From Candidatus Rokuibacteriota bacterium (lineage in GTDB: Bacteria; Methylomirabilota; Methylomirabilia; Rokubacteriales; CSP1-6): a stretch of DNA of 55,722 bases. Made by a program: the position numbers and the translations under genes. The stretch spans positions 1 through 55,722 of the forward strand of contig QHSI01000128.1 of assembly GCA_003221515.1 (NCBI GenBank), in the 5' to 3' direction. Below are positions 49,266 to 55,722 of this stretch, one piece after another; position 1 is the stretch's first letter; the number at the start of each line of letters is the position of its first letter. The notes beneath the pieces were generated by a model. It searched no databases. It was not told the origin of the DNA and saw only the letters and a program-made list of their open reading frames with translations.

Positions 49266-50306
49266 CTAGCCTGACCGATCGGCGCCCGCGCTTCGCAACT
49301 CCGCAGCTCTCACCTGCACCGGGATCCGGATCCCCTCGACACCCAGCCGACGCAGGATGCGCTTGCGCAGCTCGTGCTGGACGGCGAACTGCTCGGTGAA
49401 GGACGCCACCTGGCACGACAGCGTGAAATCGAGCGAGAAGTCGCCGAAGCCGGGGATCAGCCGCGCCGAGGGCGAGGGGGTTGCCATCAGCCCGGCCACC
49501 TCTCCGACCGCGCCCGTCGCTTCCTCGATCAGGAGGCGCTCGACCAGTTCGACGTCCGAGCCGTAGTCCACGCTGACGCGGATCAGCAGCGTCAGCCTCG
49601 GGTCGGGCAGGTCGTAGTTGGTGATGATCGACTCCGCCACGCGCTTGTTCGGAATCGTCACCACCATGTTCTGGAGCATGCGCACCCGCGTCGAGCGCCA
49701 CCCGATGTCGACCACGTAGCCCTCGACGGTGTCCGCGACCTTCACGTAGTCCCCCACGCGGATCGGCTTGTCGGCGAGCAAATGGGCGCCCGCGAACAAG
49801 TTCGACAGCGTGTCCTGCAGCGCGAGCGCCACGGCCAGACCGCCCACGCCCAGCGCCGTGAGGATCGGCGTGATTTGGATCCCGAGCGCGGCGAGCAGTA
49901 CCAGAAACCCCACGATGAGCACGACGCCGCGGACCACGGCCTGGCCGAGCCCGGTGATCGGGCCGCCGAGCGCCTGGCGCTCGCTCGCGCGCTGAATGAG
50001 CGTGCTCAGGATGCCGGCGACCGTCAGGGTGACCGACAGGATGATCGCGACCTCGAGGATGAGGCCGAACTGCTGCGAGAGCCGCCGCGGCAGCTGCTCG
50101 GTCTCGCCGGCGACGTCGATCGCGATCCACAACCCGAGCACGATCGACCAGAGGACCGAGGGTACCCGCACCGCCTGGGCCAGCGAGGACCAGCCGTTCG
50201 GCGCGCGGGCCCATCGACGGATGCCCGACAGCAGCAGGGCGCGAACGAGGAGCGCGATAGCGGTGGCGGCGACGAACAGGAGGGCCGGCCACACGAGATA
50301 CCGCAT
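49266..50306 (-). CDS. Small-conductance mechanosensitive channel (MscS family)
   Basis: This 346-residue membrane protein has an N-terminal TM pair (YLVWPALLFVAATAIALLVRALL; VLWSIVLGLWIAIDV), then further TMs. The pore helix reads TPILTALGVGGLAVALALQDTLSNLFAGAHLL. The MscS beta domain has IRVGDYVKVADTVEGYVVDIGWRSTRVRMLQNMVVTIPNKRVAESIITNY. It relieves osmotic downshock at the inner membrane. I place the start at ATG 50306; the larger open frame continues far upstream without similarity. It is divergent from the MFS carrier, with 27 bases between starts. Confidence 0.93.
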   Translation of the reverse strand: MRYLVWPALLFVAATAIALLVRALLLSGIRRWARAPNGWSSLAQAVRVPSVLWSIVLGLWIAIDVAGETEQLPRRLSQQFGLILEVAIILSVTLTVAGILSTLIQRASERQALGGPITGLGQAVVRGVVLIVGFLVLLAALGIQITPILTALGVGGLAVALALQDTLSNLFAGAHLLADKPIRVGDYVKVADTVEGYVVDIGWRSTRVRMLQNMVVTIPNKRVAESIITNYDLPDPRLTLLIRVSVDYGSDVELVERLLIEEATGAVGEVAGLMATPSPSARLIPGFGDFSLDFTLSCQVASFTEQFAVQHELRKRILRRLGVEGIRIPVQVRAAELRSAGADRSG

Positions 50307-50333
50307 CGCGCTCCATGCTATCGTAGTTCGCCC

Positions 50334-51563
50334 ATGAGTCAGCGCGGACTCTTCTACGGCTGGGTGATCCTGGCCGCCGCCGCCACCGTCGTCGCCATCG
50401 GACAGGGCGCCCTGTTCTCCCTCGGCGTCTTCCTCAAGCCGCTCGAGGACTCGATGCACTGGAGCCGGAGCGCGATCTCGGTGATCGCCCTCATCAACTG
50501 GATGGCGATGGGCGCGGGCTCGTTCTTCTGGGGCGCGGTGTCCGACCGGCTCGGGAGCCGCGCCGTGACGATCGCGGGTGGCGCGCTGCTGGGTCTGGGC
50601 CTCGTGATGTCCAGCCAGGCGACCGCGCTCTGGCAGCTCCACGTGTCGTTCGGCCTGGCGGTCGGGTTCGCGGCGGGCGCGTTTCTCACCCCGCTCTCGG
50701 CGACGGCGACGAAGTGGTTCACCACCAACCGGGGGCTCGCCGTGGGCATCGTGTCCGCCGGCGGCGGCGCCGGCATACTCCTGATCTCGCCCCTCGTCCG
50801 CTGGCTCACGTCGGCGTTCGACTGGCGGGTTGCGATGCTCGTGTTGGGCGACCTGGCCTGGCTGGTGACGATCCCGGTCGCGTTGCTGATCCGGAACGCG
50901 CCGGGCGAGATGGGCGCGGTCGCCCTCGGTGGCAGCGCGGCGGCTCATCGCGACTACTCCACCGGCCAGGTGCTGCGCGCGCCGCAGTTCTGGGCGATCG
51001 CCCTCACCCACTTCGCGTGCTGCGCCGCGCACGCCGGGCCGATTTTCCACATGGTGACTCACGCGATCGACCAGGGCGTGCCGGCGATGCTCGCCGCAAC
51101 GGTCCTCGGAGTCTCCGGGCTCTCGTCGATCGCCGGACGGATCGGCTGCGGGCTGATCGCCGACCGCTACGGCGCCAAGCTCACGTTGATCGTCGGGCTC
51201 GCGCTGCAGGCCATCATGGTCTTCTCTTACCTCTTCACGCACGACACGTGGAGCTTCTACGCCGCCGCCGTCGTGTTCGGCATCTCGTACGGCGGCGTCA
51301 TGCCTCTCTACGCGCTCGTGACGCGCGAGTACTTCGGCGAACGGGTGATGGGCTCGGCCTATGGCGCGGTGTTCCTCGTCTCGACGGTCGGGATGGGGAT
51401 CGGGTCGTGGGCCGGGGGCTGGATACACGACGCCCTGGGGACATACGTGTGGCTCTTCATCAGCTCCGCCGCGATCGGGGTGATGGCGATGATCCTGGCG
51501 CTGACGTTCCGGTCGCCCCGCCGGGCGGCGGCGCCGGCGCCCGTCCCCGCCGCGGCGCACTAG
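50334..51563 (+). CDS. Major facilitator superfamily transporter (oxalate/formate- or monocarboxylate-type)
   Basis: This 409-residue carrier has twelve predicted TM segments. Typical motifs are YGWVILAAAATVVAIGQGALFSLGVFLKPL (TM1), WGAVSDRLGSRAVTIAGG (the GxxxDRxGxR loop) and KWFTTNRGLAVGIVSAGGGAG. The second half has GLIADRYGAKLTLIVGLALQ and YGGVMPLYALVTREYFGERVMGSAYG. This pattern is common in the OFA/monocarboxylate subgroup. The substrate cannot be defined. The C terminus is Pro/Ala-rich. The sugar-binding protein gene begins 126 bases downstream with its own promoter. Confidence 0.9.
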   Translation: MSQRGLFYGWVILAAAATVVAIGQGALFSLGVFLKPLEDSMHWSRSAISVIALINWMAMGAGSFFWGAVSDRLGSRAVTIAGGALLGLGLVMSSQATALWQLHVSFGLAVGFAAGAFLTPLSATATKWFTTNRGLAVGIVSAGGGAGILLISPLVRWLTSAFDWRVAMLVLGDLAWLVTIPVALLIRNAPGEMGAVALGGSAAAHRDYSTGQVLRAPQFWAIALTHFACCAAHAGPIFHMVTHAIDQGVPAMLAATVLGVSGLSSIAGRIGCGLIADRYGAKLTLIVGLALQAIMVFSYLFTHDTWSFYAAAVVFGISYGGVMPLYALVTREYFGERVMGSAYGAVFLVSTVGMGIGSWAGGWIHDALGTYVWLFISSAAIGVMAMILALTFRSPRRAAAPAPVPAAAH

Positions 51564-51593
51564 TCATCTTTGCCGCAGCCGCGCCCTTGTCGG

Positions 51594-51623
51594 TTGACAC
51601 CTTCGAGCCGAGGATGGTACTAA
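51594..51623 (+). promoter_or_regulatory. Probable promoter of the sugar ABC transporter operon
   Basis: Consensus TTGACA (51594-51599) and TACTAA (51618-51623) are separated by 18 bases, 65 bases before the first binding-protein ATG. AAGGAGGATC precedes that ATG. Confidence 0.5.
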
Positions 51624-51688
51624 TTCGTCGCCTTTCCCAAAGGTTAGAGCGCGCCCGTTTCGGCAATCCTGATCAAGGAGGATCACGC

Positions 51689-53023
51689 ATGGATGCTCAG
51701 GACCAGAACCGCCGTCACTTCATCAAGGTCTCCGGGACCGCGGCCGTTGTCCTGACCACCGGGATCGAGGGTATCGTGGCGGCGCGCCGGGCTCCCGCCT
51801 GGGCGCAGGGCACCAAGCTCCACATCGTTCGCTGGGTCGACTTCATCCCCGAGGCCGACGTCGAGCTCAAGCGCCAGGCGCCGGAGGCCTCGAAAGCCCT
51901 CGGAGCCGAGGTCACCTTCGAGTTCATCAACGCCAACGACCTGCAGCCGCGCATCACGGCCGCCATCCAGTCGGGCTCCGGCGCCGACATCATCCAGATG
52001 CTGTGGAACTGGGCGCAGCTCTACGCCAATGGCCTCGTCGACGTCTCCGACGTGGCCGACCCGATCGGCAAGGCGCAAGGCGGCTTCTACGAGGTGTTCG
52101 AAGCCAGCGCCAGGGTCGGCAGCCGCTGGCTCGCGGTACCCCACGCCGTCATCGGCAACGCCGTCGCGTATCGGCGCTCGTGGTTCAACGAGATCGGCTC
52201 CAAGGAGTTCCCGAAGACCTGGGACGAATACCGCGAGGTCGGCAAGAAGCTCAAGGCCAAGGGCAAGCCGGTCGGCCAGGCGCTCGGTCACAGCTTCGGG
52301 GATCCGCCGACCTTCGCCTACCCGTTCCTGTGGGATTTCGGCGGTGCCGAGGTCGACAAGAGCGGCAAGAAGGTCGCGATCAACTCGAAGGGCACGCTCG
52401 ACTCCGTGAAATTCTTACAATCCTTCTGGAAGGACGCCTGCGACGAGGGCGGGCTGGCCTGGGACGACACCAACAACAACCGCGCCTTCCACGCCGGCGA
52501 GATCAGCGCGACGCTCAACGGCGCCTCGATCTACATCGTCGCCAAGCGCCAGAAGGACAAGATCAAGGACGACAAGGGCGAGCCGCTCTTCCAGGACATC
52601 GAGCACGCCGCGCTGATGCCCAAGGGGCCGGCCGGCCAGTTCGCCCTCTATGGCGGTCAGCAGCACTCGATCATGAAGTATTCGAAGAACCAGAAGCTCG
52701 CGAAGGACTTCTTGAGGTGGCTGCATCAGGACACCAACTACAGCAAGTGGTTCGAGGTCAACGAGGGCTATAGCGTCGGCGCCACCAAGAAGTGGGAAGA
52801 GCATCCGATGTGGGCCAAGGTCGACAAGCCCCTTCAAGTATTCCGCCAGGCCGCGCGCCTCACCCGCGCCTTCGGGCACCCGGGCCCGGCGTCGGCCAAG
52901 GCCACCGAGGCCTACACGAAATACATCATCGTCGACATGTACGCCAAAGCCGTCCAGGGCATGAAGGCCGAGGACGCCGTGAAGTGGGCCGAAGGCGAGC
53001 TGAAGAAGATCTACGAGGGCTGA
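51689..53023 (+). CDS. Sugar ABC transporter substrate-binding protein, paralogue 1 (Tat-type signal)
   Basis: This 444-residue family 1 extracellular binding protein has a twin-arginine-like leader, NRRHFIKVSGTAAVV, ending WAQG. The mature part starts TKLHIVRWVDFIPEADVELKRQAPEASKALG. Characteristic blocks are NANDLQPRITAAIQSGSGADIIQM, AYRRSWFNEIG, NNNRAFHAGEISATLNGASIYI and YSVGATKKWEEHPMW. It delivers an unknown sugar or polyol to the permeases downstream. It is almost identical to the next gene in most of its length, but differs in MLWNWAQLYANG, HAVIGNAV and YGGQQHSIMK. The Shine-Dalgarno is strong (AAGGAGG). Confidence 0.9.
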   Translation: MDAQDQNRRHFIKVSGTAAVVLTTGIEGIVAARRAPAWAQGTKLHIVRWVDFIPEADVELKRQAPEASKALGAEVTFEFINANDLQPRITAAIQSGSGADIIQMLWNWAQLYANGLVDVSDVADPIGKAQGGFYEVFEASARVGSRWLAVPHAVIGNAVAYRRSWFNEIGSKEFPKTWDEYREVGKKLKAKGKPVGQALGHSFGDPPTFAYPFLWDFGGAEVDKSGKKVAINSKGTLDSVKFLQSFWKDACDEGGLAWDDTNNNRAFHAGEISATLNGASIYIVAKRQKDKIKDDKGEPLFQDIEHAALMPKGPAGQFALYGGQQHSIMKYSKNQKLAKDFLRWLHQDTNYSKWFEVNEGYSVGATKKWEEHPMWAKVDKPLQVFRQAARLTRAFGHPGPASAKATEAYTKYIIVDMYAKAVQGMKAEDAVKWAEGELKKIYEG

Positions 53024-53043
53024 TGGCTAACCAGGGGGACAGA

Positions 53044-54336
53044 ATGCAGCGACGCACGTTTCTAAAAGCGGCCGGCGTAGCCGGCATCGTGGCGGCGGGC
53101 CGGGCTCCCGCGTTCGCGCAAGGGACCAAGCTTCACATCGTCCGGTGGGTCGACTTCATTCCCGAGGCCGACGTCGAGCTCAAGCGCCAGGCCCCGGAAG
53201 CCTCGAAGGCGCTCGGCGCCGAAGTCACCTTCGAGTTCATCAACGCCAACGACCTGCAGCCCCGGATCACCGCGGCGATTCAGTCGGGTTCCGGCGCCGA
53301 CATCATCCAGATGCCCTGGAACTGGCCGCAGCTCTACGCGAACGCCCTCGTGGACGTCTCGGACGTGGCGGAGCCGATCGGGAAGGCCCAGGGCGGCTAC
53401 TACGACGTCTTCAACGCGAGCGCCAAGGTCGGGGGAAGGTGGCTGGCCGTGCCCCACGGTTGCGGCGGAAACGCCGTCGCGTATCGGCGGTCGTGGTTCA
53501 ACGAGATCGGCGTCAAGGAATTCCCAAAGACCTGGGACGAGTATCGCGAGGTCGGCAAGAAGCTCAAGGCCAAGGGCAAGCCGATCGGCCAGGCGCTCGG
53601 CCACAGCTTCGGTGATCCGCCCGTCTTCTCGTATGCGTTCCTCTGGGACTTCGGGGGCGCCGAGGTCGACGCGAGCGGGAAGAAGGTCGCGATCAACTCC
53701 AAGGGCACGCTGGAGTCCGTGAAGTTCTTGCAGGCGTTCTGGAAGGACGCGTGCGACGAGGGCGGGCTCGCGTGGGACGACACCAACAACAACCGCGCGT
53801 TCCACGCGGGCGAGCTCAGCGCGACGCTCAACGGCGCCTCGATCTACATCGTGGCCAAGCGCCAGAAGGACAAGATCAAGGACGAGAAGGGCGAGCCGCT
53901 CTTCCAGGACATCGAGCACGCCGCGCTGATGCCGAAGGGCCCGGCGGGTCAGTTCGCCCTGTACTTGCCCTTCCAGCACTCCGTGATGAAGTACTCGAAG
54001 AACCAGAAGCTCGCCAAGGACTTCTTGAAGTGGCTGCACCAGGACGCCAACTACGGAAAGTGGTTCGAGGTCAACGAGGGCTACAGCGTCGGCGCAGCCA
54101 AGAAGTGGGAAGACCACCCGATGTGGGCCAGGGTCGACAAGCCCCTTCAAGTATTCCGGCAGGCGGCCCGCCTGACTCGCGCCTTCGGGCATCCGGGCCC
54201 GGCGTCGGCCAAGGCCACCGAGTCCTACACGAAGTACGTCATCGTCGATATGTACGCCAAGGCCGTCCAGGGCATGAAGGCCGAGGACGCGGTGAAGTGG
54301 GCCGAAGGCGAGCTGAAGAAGATCTACGAAGGCTGA
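53044..54336 (+). CDS. Sugar ABC transporter substrate-binding protein, paralogue 2 (Tat signal)
   Basis: This 430-residue tandem paralogue has a clear twin-arginine leader (QRRTFLKAAGVAGIVAAGRAPAFAQ). I choose the ATG at 53044, preceded by GGGGGA, over the ATG that overlaps the previous stop (53023). The mature part is almost co-linear and near-identical to paralogue 1, with long blocks unchanged (NANDLQPRITAAIQSGSGAD, LTRAFGHPGPASAKAT). Differences cluster in MPWNWPQLYANA, HGCGGNAV, GYYDVFNAS and YLPFQHSVMK. Some of these are likely to line the ligand cleft, so the two proteins may bind different ligands. Confidence 0.9.
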   Translation: MQRRTFLKAAGVAGIVAAGRAPAFAQGTKLHIVRWVDFIPEADVELKRQAPEASKALGAEVTFEFINANDLQPRITAAIQSGSGADIIQMPWNWPQLYANALVDVSDVAEPIGKAQGGYYDVFNASAKVGGRWLAVPHGCGGNAVAYRRSWFNEIGVKEFPKTWDEYREVGKKLKAKGKPIGQALGHSFGDPPVFSYAFLWDFGGAEVDASGKKVAINSKGTLESVKFLQAFWKDACDEGGLAWDDTNNNRAFHAGELSATLNGASIYIVAKRQKDKIKDEKGEPLFQDIEHAALMPKGPAGQFALYLPFQHSVMKYSKNQKLAKDFLKWLHQDANYGKWFEVNEGYSVGAAKKWEDHPMWARVDKPLQVFRQAARLTRAFGHPGPASAKATESYTKYVIVDMYAKAVQGMKAEDAVKWAEGELKKIYEG

Positions 54337-54352
54337 TCGACAGGTAGATCGC

Positions 54353-55324
54353 TTGAAGAATCCGATCGCCGGAGGTGCCGGGAGCGCCGCCCGAGTCGAG
54401 GTGGCGCTCCCGCACTCCGGCGCCGTGCGCCGCCGACGTGCGTTGGAGCGCCTCCTCGAAAACGAGAGGCTCCTCGCCTTCGCCCTCCTGACCCCGACCG
54501 TCGTTCTTCTCGGCGCGTTCATCGCGTATCCGTTCGTGATGGGGGTGTGGTTTTCGCTCTCGAGCATCAGCGTCGGCAATCCCGCCGAGTTCGTCGGCCT
54601 CAAGAACTTCGTCAAGGCGTGGAACGACTCGATCTTTCGGACGGCGTTCTGGAACACGACCTTCTACACGTTCTGGGCGACGATCTTCAAGTTGGCGCTC
54701 GGGATGTGGCTCGCGATCATCCTCAACCGGCACTTCCGCGGCAAGCGTCTCGTCCGGGCTTCCATGCTGCTCCCGTTCATCATCCCCACCGTGCTCTCGA
54801 CCTTCGCGTGGCGCTGGATGTTCGATCCGACCTTCAGCGTCCTCAACTGGACTCTGTACACAGCGGGGATGATCGTGACCAAGCTCCCGTTCCTGTCCAA
54901 CGGCGACTGGGCGCTCTGGTGCGCGATCGTGGTCAACACCTGGCGCGGCATGCCGTTCTTCGCGATCACGCTGCTGGCGGGGCTACAGACGATCAACACC
55001 GACCTGCACGAGGCGGCGTCGCTGGACGGCGCCAACGGCTGGAAGCGGTTCTGGCACGTGACGTGGCCGCTCCTGAAGCCGGTCACCGTCGTCGTGGTGG
55101 TGTTCTCGATCATCCAGACGTTCTCCGATTTCCAGCTGATCTACGTCCTGACCGGCGGCGGCCCCGCGAACTCCACGCATCTGCTGGCGACCTACGCCTA
55201 TCAGATCGGTGTGGCCACGGGCCTCCTCGGCGAGGGCGCCGCGATCTCGCTCTTCATGCTGCCGGTTCTCTTTCTCGTCGTGTGGGTCCAGCTCCGCTAC
55301 CTGCGTCGCCTGGAGGGCGCGTGA
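54353..55324 (+). CDS. Sugar ABC transporter permease 1 (MalF-like)
   Basis: This 323-residue inner-membrane permease has a TTG start. The first TM is LLAFALLTPTVVLLGAFIAYPFVMGVWFSL. Five more follow, with the EAA loop in TDLHEAASLDGANGWKRFWHVTWPLLKPV, the contact for the ATPase. YVLTGGGPANSTHLLATYAYQIG is a MalF-type periplasmic/TM segment. It pairs with the partial permease at 55459. The ATPase gene is not in the window and may lie beyond its end or be shared. Confidence 0.92.
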   Translation: MKNPIAGGAGSAARVEVALPHSGAVRRRRALERLLENERLLAFALLTPTVVLLGAFIAYPFVMGVWFSLSSISVGNPAEFVGLKNFVKAWNDSIFRTAFWNTTFYTFWATIFKLALGMWLAIILNRHFRGKRLVRASMLLPFIIPTVLSTFAWRWMFDPTFSVLNWTLYTAGMIVTKLPFLSNGDWALWCAIVVNTWRGMPFFAITLLAGLQTINTDLHEAASLDGANGWKRFWHVTWPLLKPVTVVVVVFSIIQTFSDFQLIYVLTGGGPANSTHLLATYAYQIGVATGLLGEGAAISLFMLPVLFLVVWVQLRYLRRLEGA

Positions 55325-55458
55325 TATCCACGGCCGAACGGAGAGAGGAAGGGGCTCTCGACGCGGCCGAACGGGTTGAATGGGCTGTCCGCGGAGCGGA
55401 GCCCCGAGCATCTAAAGCAGGCCACCCGCGGTTGGAACCGGCCTCGAGCCCTCGATAA
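55325..55458. other. Non-coding spacer between permease genes with direct repeats
   Basis: A 134-base gap inside an otherwise tight operon. It contains two copies of GGCCGAACGG and a GCGGAGCGGAGCC-type palindromic stretch, but no convincing reading frame. It looks like a dispersed repeat insertion. Confidence 0.45.
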
Positions 55459-55722
55459 ATGGTCATCGAGCGGCGCTGGAAGAAGTGGGTGTTCTTCTAC
55501 ATCCCGCTGACCGTCTTCGTCATCGGCACCTTGTTCCCGTTCTACTGGATGCTCGTCACGGCGATCCGACCGGACGCCGAGCTCTATCGTTCCTGGCGGG
55601 CGGTGAACAATGCGCCCTTCTGGACGCTCCAGCCGACGCTCGAACACTTCCGTGACCTGATGGCCAAGACCATGTTCCCCCGGTGGCTGTGGAACACGTT
55701 CTACATCGCGGTGGCCTCGACG
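55459..55722 (+). CDS. Sugar ABC transporter permease 2 (MalG-like), cut by the window end
   Basis: The first 88 codons are present. MVIERRWKKWVFFYIPLTVFVIGTLFPFYWMLVTAIRPDAELY forms the first TM of a MalG-type permease with its typical FPFYWM segment. TLEHFRDLM precedes the second TM region (WLWNTFYIAVAST), where the sequence ends. The conserved EAA loop is beyond the window. It completes the heterodimeric membrane part of the importer. Confidence 0.85.
   Translation, partial: MVIERRWKKWVFFYIPLTVFVIGTLFPFYWMLVTAIRPDAELYRSWRAVNNAPFWTLQPTLEHFRDLMAKTMFPRWLWNTFYIAVAST

Noticed and set aside
50307-51560. N-terminal extension of the MscS frame
   Set aside because: It mirrors the MFS gene on the other strand and has no membrane or channel features.
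1-55722. tRNA, rRNA, integrase or transposase genes
   Set aside because: No tRNA T-arm/anticodon pattern, rRNA segment or recombinase motif was recognised on either strand by reading; a covariance-model scan would be decisive.

Overview
The window is very GC-rich bacterial chromosome packed with short-overlap operons (many 4-base ATGA or GTGA junctions). It has no rRNA, tRNA, CRISPR array, transposase or integrase that I can see. A Kdo cytidylyltransferase (kdsB) points to a diderm cell. The mix of an actinobacterial-type 20S proteasome operon, several luciferase-like flavoenzymes, duplicated sugar-binding proteins and a yebC-ruvCAB-queA-tgt-yajC-secDF backbone resembles uncultured Rokubacteria/Methylomirabilota genomes. 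That placement is an inference from gene content.

Layout. 1-373 is the tail of a secreted CARDB-domain protein. 445-12088 (minus) is one long run: recG, rsmD and coaD, then an aminotransferase and a tightly overlapped catabolic set (CoxG-like protein, CoA ligase, zinc alcohol dehydrogenase, enoyl-CoA hydratase, luciferase-like oxidoreductase, UbiD-type decarboxylase, enolase-superfamily enzyme). rpmB (plus) has its own promoter overlapping the start of recG. 12429-13693 (minus) holds an AbiEi-like DNA-binding protein under a palindromic operator. Behind it lie two tiny lysine-only reading frames of 12 and 10 codons, each with a near-perfect Shine-Dalgarno sequence. 13753-29843 (minus) is a housekeeping block: a GNAT-like hypothetical, zincin, rel, secF, secD, yajC, tgt, queA, a luciferase-like enzyme, a CsaA-like protein, spoIID, a DUF2905 protein, ruvB, ruvA, ruvC, yebC and a double-hotdog thioesterase. 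An orphan family-5 solute-binding protein follows.

31675-38080 (plus) is the proteasome operon: a sigma70-type promoter, the Mpa/ARC ATPase ending in GQYL, Dop, PrcB, PrcA and PafA. No Pup or UBact gene is present; dop and prcB are separated by 2 bases. A flavoprotein gene flanked by direct repeats follows, then two bactofilins, an amidohydrolase, fabI, a transporter with a histidine-rich tail, a third luciferase-like enzyme, kdsB and a TPR protein. The right end carries a TPR lipoprotein, a radical SAM DNA-repair-like protein, an MscS channel, an MFS carrier, and a sugar ABC importer with two tandem, nearly identical binding proteins and two permeases, the last cut by the window edge.

The two most unusual items are the AbiEi-linked polylysine micro-ORFs and the complete ligase/depupylase/proteasome set without a visible modifier gene.
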